Shown here: positions 16,068 to 23,930 of the stretch, in pieces | Layout of the letters: each line of letters opens with the position of its first letter | Numbering within the stretch: position 1 is the stretch's first letter | NCBI RefSeq assembly: GCF_002302565.1 | Contig: NZ_CP022382.1 | Span: forward strand, 2,350,276 to 2,414,275 | Source of the DNA: Capnocytophaga canimorsus | GTDB taxonomy: Bacteria > Bacteroidota > Bacteroidia > Flavobacteriales > Flavobacteriaceae | Direction of reading: 5' to 3' | Length of the DNA: 64,000 nt | Made by a program: the position numbers and the translations under genes | Notes under the pieces: model-generated | Told to the model about the DNA's origin: nothing | Databases searched by the model: none | What the model saw: only the letters and a program-made list of their open reading frames with translations

Positions 16068-16547
16068 ATGATAGATTTGCTAAGTAGATCTAACAGCAAG
16101 GGCAAATTGGGTAAATTTTTACTTATAGCTCTTGCGTGCGGACTTTGGGCAGATGCTGTTTATGCCAAGGCAGAGATAACATCGGTCAGAGAAGTTGTAG
16201 AGCAACAAACCAAAAAAGTAAGCGGTACGGTAACCGATGAGTCTGGACAGCCCTTGCCAGGTGTGAGTGTTTTTATTAAAGGAACTCAGCGAGGGATTAC
16301 TACTGACTTTGATGGCAACTACCAGATTCAAGCTTCACAAGGAGAAATGCTTGTTTTCAGTTATGTAGGGTTTGTTACTCAAGAAAAAATTGTTTCTAGC
16401 ACTGGAAACGAACTCGTAATTAATATTTCATTAAAAGAAGAAACACAGCAATTAGAACAAGTAGTAGTAACTGCTTTAGGTATTAAACGCCAAGAAAAAG
16501 CACTGAGTTATAATGTTCAACAAGTAAAGTCAGAAGAACTTACTCGT
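15923..16547 (+). repeat. Duplicated PUL promoter, leader and SusC 5' segment, copy 1
   Basis: Promoter, untranslated leader and the first 160 codons of SusC are nearly repeated at 23309-23930. At protein level almost all of the first 160 residues are identical, including MIDLLSRSNSKGKL and TVTDE. Similarity then drops to ordinary paralogue level. This indicates recent segmental duplication or gene conversion. Confidence 0.8.
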
Positions 16548-19178
16548 GTAAAAGATGCTAACTTTGTTAATAGCCTTAACGGAAAAGTGGCTGGGGTAAA
16601 TATTCAAAAAAGTTCTTCGGGAGTAGGGGGGCAAACTAAGGTGGTGATGCGAGGAGCAAAATCCATTTTAGGAGGAAATAATGTTCTTTATGTCATTGAT
16701 GGTGTTCCAATGGGGGAAAATACCAACAGGGAGCGTGGTGATCAAAAGTTTGGAACTCCAGCTTCTTCTGAAGGAATTGCGGATTTCAACTCTGAAGATA
16801 TTGAAAGTATTTCTGTACTTACGGGACCTTCGGCAGCTGCTTTGTATGGTGCTGCAGCCGCTAACGGTGTTATTCTGATTAACACTAAAAAAGGAAAAGA
16901 AGGAAAAATGAAAGTAAATCTTTCTTCTTCAGTAGAGTTTTCTAATCCATTGATTTTGCCTGAATTTCAGAATACATACGGAACAAGCGATTTGTTTTTC
17001 TCTTGGGGTGATAAATTAGATACTCCTTCTTCTCTTGATCCTAAGAAATTTTTTAATGTAGGAACAACTTACAATAACGCTCTGAATTTCTCTGTAGGAA
17101 ATAAGCAAAATCAAACTTTTGTTTCTGCTGCTTCTATTACTTCAGAAGGAATCGTTTCCAACAATCAGTACAGAAGACACAATGTGCTTATTCGTAATAC
17201 CTCTTCTTTTTTAGATGATAAATTAGAGTTAGATGTATCAGCGAGCTATGTTCGTCAATTTGAGAAAAATATGATTTCATTTGGAGAATATTTTAACCCA
17301 ATAGTGGGTGTGTATTTATTCCCTAGAGGAGAAAATTTTGACTGGATGAAATCATTCGAATTGTACGATATGGAAAAAGGGTACAACGCTATTCAGAATC
17401 GTATCCCTGGAGATCTGGGAAAAGATATTCAAAATCCTTATTGGATAATGTATAGGAATGTTCGTCCTAAAGTTAGAGATCGTTATATGTTCTCAGGACA
17501 ATTGAAGTATAATATATTTAAGAACCTAAATATAGCTGGGCGTGTACGTTTGGACAATACGTATTCAAAATCAGAAGACAAACGATACGCAGGTACTTTG
17601 GGAGCTTTTGCCAAAGAGAAAGGGCGTTATGCATATTCACAAGGAACATTTAAGCAAAAATATGCAGACTTGATAATGAATTACAACACAAGTTTTGCAG
17701 ATGATTTTAACTTGGTTGTAAATGCGGGTACTTCATTTGAGGATTACGATAATAAGGGTAAATCATATAGAGGTGAAATAAAACATATTGCTAATAAATT
17801 CTTCATTTCTAATACTGATGCAAGTACCGCAGTAGTTTCCGATGAAGGAGGAAATGATAGACGTAGAAACATTGCTGTTTTTGCATCTGCAGAATTAGGT
17901 TGGAAATCAGCTCTTTATTTAACGCTTACAGGGCGTAATGATTGGGCTTCTCAATTGGTAAATAGTGATGAAGAAAGCATTTTCTATCCATCAGTAGGTG
18001 TTTCTGCTGTCATTACAGAGTTACTGTCTCCTGAAACTAAAAATAAATTGTATCCATACTTAGGTTTTGCTAAAATTAGAGCTTCATTTACAGAGGTTGG
18101 TTCTCCTATAAGCGTAACAGGGATTACTCCAGGAACAATAACTAAAAAAATTGAAGGAGGAAGTATAAAGGCAAATGATTTTTATCCTTTAACAGCACCT
18201 TTGAAAGCTGAAAGGACTCGCTCTTTTGAAGTAGGGATTAGTACTAAATGGTTAAAAAATAGACTTTCTTTAGATGTAACAGCTTATAAATCCAACACTT
18301 ATAATCAGTTATTATTAGCTGGATTACCAAAAAGTTCTGGATATCAGACAATGTACGTCCAAGCAGGAAATGTAGAAAACAAAGGTTTAGAGGTTGCTTT
18401 AGGGTATAACCAAGAAGTAGCAGATTTCAATTTTGGTACAAGTTTGACAGCTACAGCAAACCAAAATAAAATCATTCGATTGGCTTCAGGAATACCTAAT
18501 CCATTTGATGCATCATCTCCTATTGATATAAAAGAAATGACAGTAGGTAATTTCTACTTGAGAGAAGGAGGTAGTATTGGGGATATTTATGCAAATAATT
18601 GGATTAAAAGAGATAAATATGGATTGGTTGATATTTCCAGTGGAACAATTGCTACTGAAGCAACTGAGCCTTATATGCTAGGTTCTGTAAATCCTGATTG
18701 GCTATTGGGTTGGCAAGGAAACTTAGGATATAAAAATTTATCTTTAAACTTTTTATTTAAAGCTAGATTGGGTGGAGTTGTTGTGTCAAAAACCCAGCAA
18801 ATTTTAGATTATTATGGAGTTTCAAAGGCGAGTGCTGATGCACGTGATTTGGGATATGCTCAATTAGGAAGTTTTAAAGTGAACCCAAGAGCTTATTACA
18901 ATGCAATCAATGCTTTAGATGCTTATTATACCTATTCAGCAACAAATGTTCGCTTACAAGAAGTGAGCCTTACATATAGTTTCCCTAAACAAGCATTAGG
19001 AAAGACGTTTTCTGATTTGAGCATTTCATTGATAGGGAATAATTTATGGATGATTTATAACAAAGCCCCTTTCGATCCTGAACTGACTTCGACAACAGGT
19101 ACATTCGGTCAAGGATATGACTATTTTATGCTTCCAAGTTTAAGAAGCTATGGATTAAGTGTAAAAATCGGATTTTAA
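16068..19178 (+). CDS. SusC/RagA family TonB-dependent outer-membrane transporter (PUL1)
   Basis: Outer-membrane barrel that imports glycans together with the SusD lid encoded next. The 1036 residues comprise a signal peptide (to about residue 33, LWADAVYA), a carboxypeptidase-D-like domain (about 50-125, VSGTVTDESGQPLPGVSVFI), the TonB-box/plug region (EVVVTALGIKRQEK-like, then VVMRGAKSI, LYVIDGVP, GPSAAALYGAAAANGVI) and a C-terminal barrel ending in LSVKIGF with terminal Phe. There is no N-terminal STN domain, so signalling through an anti-sigma factor is not expected. It is the first gene of a four-gene PUL. Confidence 0.95.
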   Translation: MIDLLSRSNSKGKLGKFLLIALACGLWADAVYAKAEITSVREVVEQQTKKVSGTVTDESGQPLPGVSVFIKGTQRGITTDFDGNYQIQASQGEMLVFSYVGFVTQEKIVSSTGNELVINISLKEETQQLEQVVVTALGIKRQEKALSYNVQQVKSEELTRVKDANFVNSLNGKVAGVNIQKSSSGVGGQTKVVMRGAKSILGGNNVLYVIDGVPMGENTNRERGDQKFGTPASSEGIADFNSEDIESISVLTGPSAAALYGAAAANGVILINTKKGKEGKMKVNLSSSVEFSNPLILPEFQNTYGTSDLFFSWGDKLDTPSSLDPKKFFNVGTTYNNALNFSVGNKQNQTFVSAASITSEGIVSNNQYRRHNVLIRNTSSFLDDKLELDVSASYVRQFEKNMISFGEYFNPIVGVYLFPRGENFDWMKSFELYDMEKGYNAIQNRIPGDLGKDIQNPYWIMYRNVRPKVRDRYMFSGQLKYNIFKNLNIAGRVRLDNTYSKSEDKRYAGTLGAFAKEKGRYAYSQGTFKQKYADLIMNYNTSFADDFNLVVNAGTSFEDYDNKGKSYRGEIKHIANKFFISNTDASTAVVSDEGGNDRRRNIAVFASAELGWKSALYLTLTGRNDWASQLVNSDEESIFYPSVGVSAVITELLSPETKNKLYPYLGFAKIRASFTEVGSPISVTGITPGTITKKIEGGSIKANDFYPLTAPLKAERTRSFEVGISTKWLKNRLSLDVTAYKSNTYNQLLLAGLPKSSGYQTMYVQAGNVENKGLEVALGYNQEVADFNFGTSLTATANQNKIIRLASGIPNPFDASSPIDIKEMTVGNFYLREGGSIGDIYANNWIKRDKYGLVDISSGTIATEATEPYMLGSVNPDWLLGWQGNLGYKNLSLNFLFKARLGGVVVSKTQQILDYYGVSKASADARDLGYAQLGSFKVNPRAYYNAINALDAYYTYSATNVRLQEVSLTYSFPKQALGKTFSDLSISLIGNNLWMIYNKAPFDPELTSTTGTFGQGYDYFMLPSLRSYGLSVKIGF

Positions 19179-19196
19179 TTTAATAAAAGTATAAAA

Positions 19197-20825
19197 ATGA
19201 AAAGAATAATATTCACATCTTTACTGCTTTCAGTTGCAGTTGGTTGTACATCTGATTTTGAAGAAATAAACACAAATGCTTATGGAGTCACAAAATCTGA
19301 TGAAGCAAAAGATGGTATTTCATATGGAGCTCCTTTTGTAAGAATGCAACAATTAATAATTCCTATAGGACCTCCTGAAGCGACTACTGGACCAGGTAAT
19401 GCCTTGCAAAATACAGATTTGATTTCATCGGGTAACTACATTGGTTATTTTGGAAATAATAATAACTGGGGGTTCCGCTTAGAACCTTCTTGGAACCTTG
19501 AAAAAGGTAGGATGAATTATGCGTATGAGAATTTTTATTCCAATTTCTTTCAACAATGGGTTGAGGTAAAAAAAGCTCTTGGTGATTCAGAAGTTTTACG
19601 TGATAAACAGATCGTTGCATTAGCAGAAATACTAAAGGTAACAGCTTGGCTTAGAGCGACTGATGTGTTTGGTCCTATTCCTTACACTTCAGCAGGAAAT
19701 GGTGACATTAAACCAAAATTGGACAACCAAAAAGAAGTTTACTATGCAATGCTTTCCGATTTGGAAAAATCATTGGCAGTTATTAGCTCAGGGGGAAATA
19801 TTCTCTCCTCTTATGATAATGTTTACAATGGAGATTTGTCAAAATGGGCAAAATTTGCTAACTCTTTGATGTTACGAATTGCTGTAAGAATGCATTTTAA
19901 TGATCCTCAGAAAGCATCTGAATATGTAGCAAAAGCAATTGCAGGAGGTGTAATGACAGATGTCTCTGATGAAGCAAAAATGGGAAGTACCAGCAAAATG
20001 AAGCTATTGAATCCAATGATAGCATCAGTAAATGAATATAGTGAAACTCGTATGGGGCTTACTATGTGGTATTATCTTGATGTGTATAAAGACCCAAGAG
20101 CCGATAAATATTTCACTAAAGGAACTTATGATGGAGAATCAGGTTTCTTTGCTGTTGTTCCTACATCAAGAAGAGGTAAAAATACAGGTATAGATACTCC
20201 AGAATTTGCTTCCAAACCCAATGTGAATGAAAGCTCACCCATTTATTGGTTACGTACTTCAGAAGTATTGTTACTCAAAGCAGAAGCAGCTTTGTATGGA
20301 TTAGGAGGACTTACTTCGTCAGAAGCTAAGGATTTTTATGAACAAGGGGTAAAAATGTCTTTTATTGAAAATGGACTTTCAATAGCTGATGCAGAAACGT
20401 ATTTAAAAAGAGAGGCTGAGCATAAGTCAGTTACAGAGAATGAATATGACTATTTTTATTCCTATGATATATCAGAAAACAATGTTTCTCCTAAATGGAA
20501 CCATATCTCAGGGAATCGTTCATTACAAGAGCAACAGCTTCAAAAAATTATTACTCAAAAATATTTGGCAATGTACCCCAATGCTGTAGAGGCTTGGACA
20601 GAGTATAGAAGAACAGGATATCCTCTTATAATGAAGTATGCAGACGAACAGGCACCTAAAAGAATCAACTGCCCTGATTGTTTTGTTCCTGAGCGTTTTA
20701 AATATTCTGAAGATGAGTATCTTAAAAATCCTAATTTAACGCAATTACCATCACTTTTGAATGGTGAAGATCAAGGGGGAACGAAACTGTGGTGGGTACG
20801 CCCAAATAGGCCACAACAAAAATAA
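19197..20825 (+). CDS. SusD/RagB family glycan-binding lipoprotein (PUL1)
   Basis: Surface lipoprotein that caps the SusC barrel and binds the oligosaccharide. The 542 residues begin with a lipoprotein signal (Cys17, VAVGC|TSDFEEINTN). They have the SusD/RagB helical TPR-like fold markers VTAWLRATDVFGPIPY, NGDLSKWAKFANSLMLRIAVR, SEVLLLKAEAAL and a C-terminal WTEYRRTGYP block. It follows SusC by 18 bp, as is usual. Acidic residues soon after the lipid-bearing Cys agree with export to the cell surface. Confidence 0.95.
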   Translation: MKRIIFTSLLLSVAVGCTSDFEEINTNAYGVTKSDEAKDGISYGAPFVRMQQLIIPIGPPEATTGPGNALQNTDLISSGNYIGYFGNNNNWGFRLEPSWNLEKGRMNYAYENFYSNFFQQWVEVKKALGDSEVLRDKQIVALAEILKVTAWLRATDVFGPIPYTSAGNGDIKPKLDNQKEVYYAMLSDLEKSLAVISSGGNILSSYDNVYNGDLSKWAKFANSLMLRIAVRMHFNDPQKASEYVAKAIAGGVMTDVSDEAKMGSTSKMKLLNPMIASVNEYSETRMGLTMWYYLDVYKDPRADKYFTKGTYDGESGFFAVVPTSRRGKNTGIDTPEFASKPNVNESSPIYWLRTSEVLLLKAEAALYGLGGLTSSEAKDFYEQGVKMSFIENGLSIADAETYLKREAEHKSVTENEYDYFYSYDISENNVSPKWNHISGNRSLQEQQLQKIITQKYLAMYPNAVEAWTEYRRTGYPLIMKYADEQAPKRINCPDCFVPERFKYSEDEYLKNPNLTQLPSLLNGEDQGGTKLWWVRPNRPQQK

Positions 20826-20845
20826 AAAACTAATAAGAAAGTTAT

Positions 20846-21949
20846 ATGAAAATACATAAAATATTTTTAGGAACAGCCATTATTGCAGGCTCTATTATGA
20901 GCTGTGAAAAGTGGACCGAAACTGAGCGTATTACTTTTGATAATCAGAACGTTGATAAAGTAGTACATTTGATGGAAGCCGAAACAGAAGAAGATTTAAA
21001 CCCTCACGTAAGAGAATACTATAAAAAGTTACGTGAAGAGTATCGTAATAAACCTCGTGTGAAAGGATTCGGATGGTTCGGAAATTGGTCAGGTAAAGGA
21101 GATAATCCTCAAAACTATTTAAGAGCTTTACCTGATAGTGTTGACTTTGTTTCTCTTTGGGGAACGAGAGGTTCTCTTTCTATAGAACAGAAAAAAGATC
21201 TTAAATTTTTTCAAGACGTAAAAGGAGGTAAAGCACTTTTATGTTGGATCGTAGAAGATTTGGGGGGACCTTTAACTCCTGTAGGGAAAAATAGAATACA
21301 ATACTGGGTGAATGAAAAAGGAGGAGGAGTTTTCAATGAAGGGGTAAAAGCCTATGCTAACGCCATTGCAGACACTATAGAGAAATACAACCTTGATGGT
21401 TTTGATATTGACTACGAACCTGGTTATGGGCATGATGGTGATTTAGCAAATCAAGAAGATATACAAGGTGATCACCCTATGCAAGTATTTATAGAAACGC
21501 TTTCTAATCGTCTTCGTCCTAAGGGTAGAATGCTAGTAATGGACGGAGAACCCTACTTACTTTCAGCAGAAACATCCAAACTAGTTGATCATTATATTTA
21601 TCAAGCCTATTGGGAAAGCAGCACAAGTTCAGTTATTTATAAGATTGAAAATGAACATTTGCAAGATTGGGAAAGAAAAACAATCATTACTGTTGAGTTC
21701 GAGCAGGGTTGGAAACAAGGTGGTGTAAGTGGATATTATAGCGTTAGACCAGAAATTCGAGCGCTTCCAAGTAATGGAGGAGGAAGACAAATATTGGATT
21801 ATGCTACTTTAGATTTACCAAGCGGAAAGCGTATAGGCGGAATCGGAACATACCATATGGAGTACGATTATGCTAACAAACCACAATATAAGTGGCTACG
21901 TAAAGCTTTGTATTATGGTAATCAAAAAATTCCTGGTAATTTTCAATAA
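20846..21949 (+). CDS. GH18 endo-beta-N-acetylglucosaminidase lipoprotein (PUL1)
   Basis: Surface endoglycosidase expected to cleave the chitobiose core of N-glycans. The 367 residues have a lipoprotein signal with Cys20 (AGSIMSC|EKWTETE) and a GH18 barrel with the catalytic motif DGFDIDYE (Asp184, Asp187, Asp189, Glu191), where Glu191 is the acid/base and Asp189 assists the substrate acetamido group. YQAYWES and GTYHMEYDY lie on later strands. The position behind SusCD matches PULs that release host N-glycans. It is shorter than the PUL2 paralogue. The exact glycan type is unknown. Confidence 0.9.
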   Translation: MKIHKIFLGTAIIAGSIMSCEKWTETERITFDNQNVDKVVHLMEAETEEDLNPHVREYYKKLREEYRNKPRVKGFGWFGNWSGKGDNPQNYLRALPDSVDFVSLWGTRGSLSIEQKKDLKFFQDVKGGKALLCWIVEDLGGPLTPVGKNRIQYWVNEKGGGVFNEGVKAYANAIADTIEKYNLDGFDIDYEPGYGHDGDLANQEDIQGDHPMQVFIETLSNRLRPKGRMLVMDGEPYLLSAETSKLVDHYIYQAYWESSTSSVIYKIENEHLQDWERKTIITVEFEQGWKQGGVSGYYSVRPEIRALPSNGGGRQILDYATLDLPSGKRIGGIGTYHMEYDYANKPQYKWLRKALYYGNQKIPGNFQ

Positions 21950-21970
21950 CATCAATAAATGAGTTTACAT

Positions 21971-23155
21971 ATGAAAAAGATAATATGGTGCCTTGGCTTA
22001 GTAATGATTTCATCATGCCAAGAAGAATTATACGAGAACGAAACAAAGGATCATTTAACGAAACAAGCTGTGTTCTTAAATACTAATGAGCCTACTATTA
22101 AATTCTCGTTAAAAGAAAATGAATCCAAAGAGGTTACAGTTGATATTCGTTCCGTTATACCTGTTAGTTCTGAAAGTCATATTACTGTTATGACTGCCGA
22201 TAAAACTCAATTGGAACAATACAATAGTAAGTATAACACTGAATATACAGTTTTGCCTGCTTCTATGTACAATGTTTCTAAACAAGTTACAATGAAAAAA
22301 GGTGAGCTTGTTGGTAAAATAACTCTTAATGTTAATCAAATTAATTTCTCAGATAAGGAAGCTTATGCTCTTCCTATAAAGATTAGTTCTACAAGTCCCA
22401 CTTCAGTATCAGGACGCGATAGTGCTATATTAATTATTGAAAAAGAATTAGAGCCTATTGTAACTAAAGTATATCGCTTTGGAGGATATGAAGCAGGTAT
22501 AAGTAATGCTTTTGGAGCAGATGATATCCCTGTAGCTCAATGGACATTAGAAGCTACAGTTAATCGGTCAGCTTATAATCGAAACAATCGTTCAATAGCA
22601 GGAACAAAAACTGCCGATGGGAATCCGAAAAACGAAATTTTTACTCGTTTTGGTGATGTTACCATTGATCCTAATCAGTTACAAATCAAAACAGGGGCTG
22701 CTCAAATAGATGTTCCTAAAGAAAAATTAGCCGCTAAACCTAATGAATGGTATTCTTTGGCATTCACATACGACGGTAAAACTACACGAGTTTTTGTTAA
22801 TGGAGAAGAAGTTGTCTCCCGAGAAATTAGGGATGGGATATATACGTTAAATGGGCTTTGGATAGGTGGGGCCAATGAATTAGTTCGAGAAGTTCGATTC
22901 TGGAAAAGAGCCGTTCCTGCTAAGGAGCTAAAAGAAAACTATTGGAAAGTGCTTGATCCTAAAAAAGCAGAAGGATTGCTTTTCTATTATCCAATGAATG
23001 GTAAGAAATATGATCACGAAACGGGTGAAATCACAGAAGATGAAAGTAAAATATGGGATTGGTCTTCTAGTAAGGCTCATTTAACAAAACCTAGTAATTC
23101 AAATTTTGATGATAATAAGGGTAAGAATTACATTTTCTATCCTCCTAAAAAATAA
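21971..23155 (+). CDS. DUF1735 plus LamG-like surface lipoprotein (PUL1)
   Basis: A 394-residue lipoprotein with Cys16 (LVMISSC|QEELYENE). It has an N-terminal DUF1735 (BT_3987-like) domain (about residues 25-150, with the YNSKYNTEYTVLPASMY block) and a C-terminal concanavalin-like LamG-3 domain (about 170-340, with YSLAFTYDGKTTRVFVNGEE and LREVRFWKRA-like motifs). The likely role is holding glycan or glycoprotein at the surface for the GH18 enzyme. I chose ATG 21971 because it gives a clean signal; ATG 21959 would add MSLH. A terminator follows, closing PUL1. Confidence 0.85.
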   Translation: MKKIIWCLGLVMISSCQEELYENETKDHLTKQAVFLNTNEPTIKFSLKENESKEVTVDIRSVIPVSSESHITVMTADKTQLEQYNSKYNTEYTVLPASMYNVSKQVTMKKGELVGKITLNVNQINFSDKEAYALPIKISSTSPTSVSGRDSAILIIEKELEPIVTKVYRFGGYEAGISNAFGADDIPVAQWTLEATVNRSAYNRNNRSIAGTKTADGNPKNEIFTRFGDVTIDPNQLQIKTGAAQIDVPKEKLAAKPNEWYSLAFTYDGKTTRVFVNGEEVVSREIRDGIYTLNGLWIGGANELVREVRFWKRAVPAKELKENYWKVLDPKKAEGLLFYYPMNGKKYDHETGEITEDESKIWDWSSSKAHLTKPSNSNFDDNKGKNYIFYPPKK

Positions 23156-23182
23156 ATGGTTACTCTTTTAAGGAATATATTA

Positions 23183-23217
23183 AACAGTACAGCTTTCAAA
23201 GTTGTACTGTTTTTTTA
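23183..23217 (+). terminator. Rho-independent terminator of PUL1
   Basis: AACAGTACAGCTTT (23183-23196) pairs with AAAGTTGTACTGTT (23198-23211, one G-U pair), followed by a T run. It separates PUL1 and PUL2 transcription. Confidence 0.85.
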
Positions 23218-23308
23218 TTTTCGAATGATTTTTTCTTGATTATGTATTTTGCATAGTTTTTTACAGTAATGATTTTTTCATTTTTAAGGTTGAATATGTT
23301 CAAAAACA

Positions 23309-23930
23309 AAAAAAAGACTTTTTTGTTTTTTATTAAGTAAATATATCATATATTTGTGAGTATAAATTTAACGAAATACAGACTATAGTTTATTATTATA
23401 ACATTAGTTTGTTTTGGAATAATTATTAACTAATTCATTTTATTATTGTTATGATAGATTTGCTAAGTAGATCTAACAGTAAGGGCAAATTAAGTAAATT
23501 TTTGCTTATGGCTCTTGTATGTGGGCTTTGGGCAGATGCTATTTATGCCAAGGCAGAGATAACATCAGTCAGAGAAGTTGTAGAGCAACAAACCAAAAAG
23601 GTAAGCGGTACGGTAACCGATGAATTTGGACAACCCTTGCCAGGTGTGAGTGTCTTCATTAAAGGGACTCAGCGAGGGATTACTACTGATTTTGATGGTA
23701 ATTACCAAATTCAAGCCTCACAAGGAGAAGTGCTTGTTTTTAGTTATGTAGGGTTTGTTACTCAAGAAAAAGTCATTTCTAGTGGTGGAAATGAGCAAGT
23801 AATCAATGTTTCTTTAAAAGAAGAAACACAACAATTAGAGCAAGTAGTGGTAACTGCTTTGGGTATCAAACGCCAAGAAAAGGCATTGAGTTACAATGTT
23901 CAGCAAGTAAAATCGGAAGAACTTACAAAA
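23309..23930 (+). repeat. Duplicated PUL promoter, leader and SusC 5' segment, copy 2
   Basis: Counterpart of 15923-16547, in the same orientation about 7.4 kb downstream. Recombination between the copies would delete or amplify PUL1. Confidence 0.8.
23322..23356 (+). promoter_or_regulatory. Promoter of PUL2
   Basis: TTTG at 23322-23325, a 23-nt spacer and TATATTTG at 23349-23356. Position and surroundings parallel the PUL1 promoter (24-nt spacer), and the leader ends in the same sequence before ATG. Confidence 0.6.
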
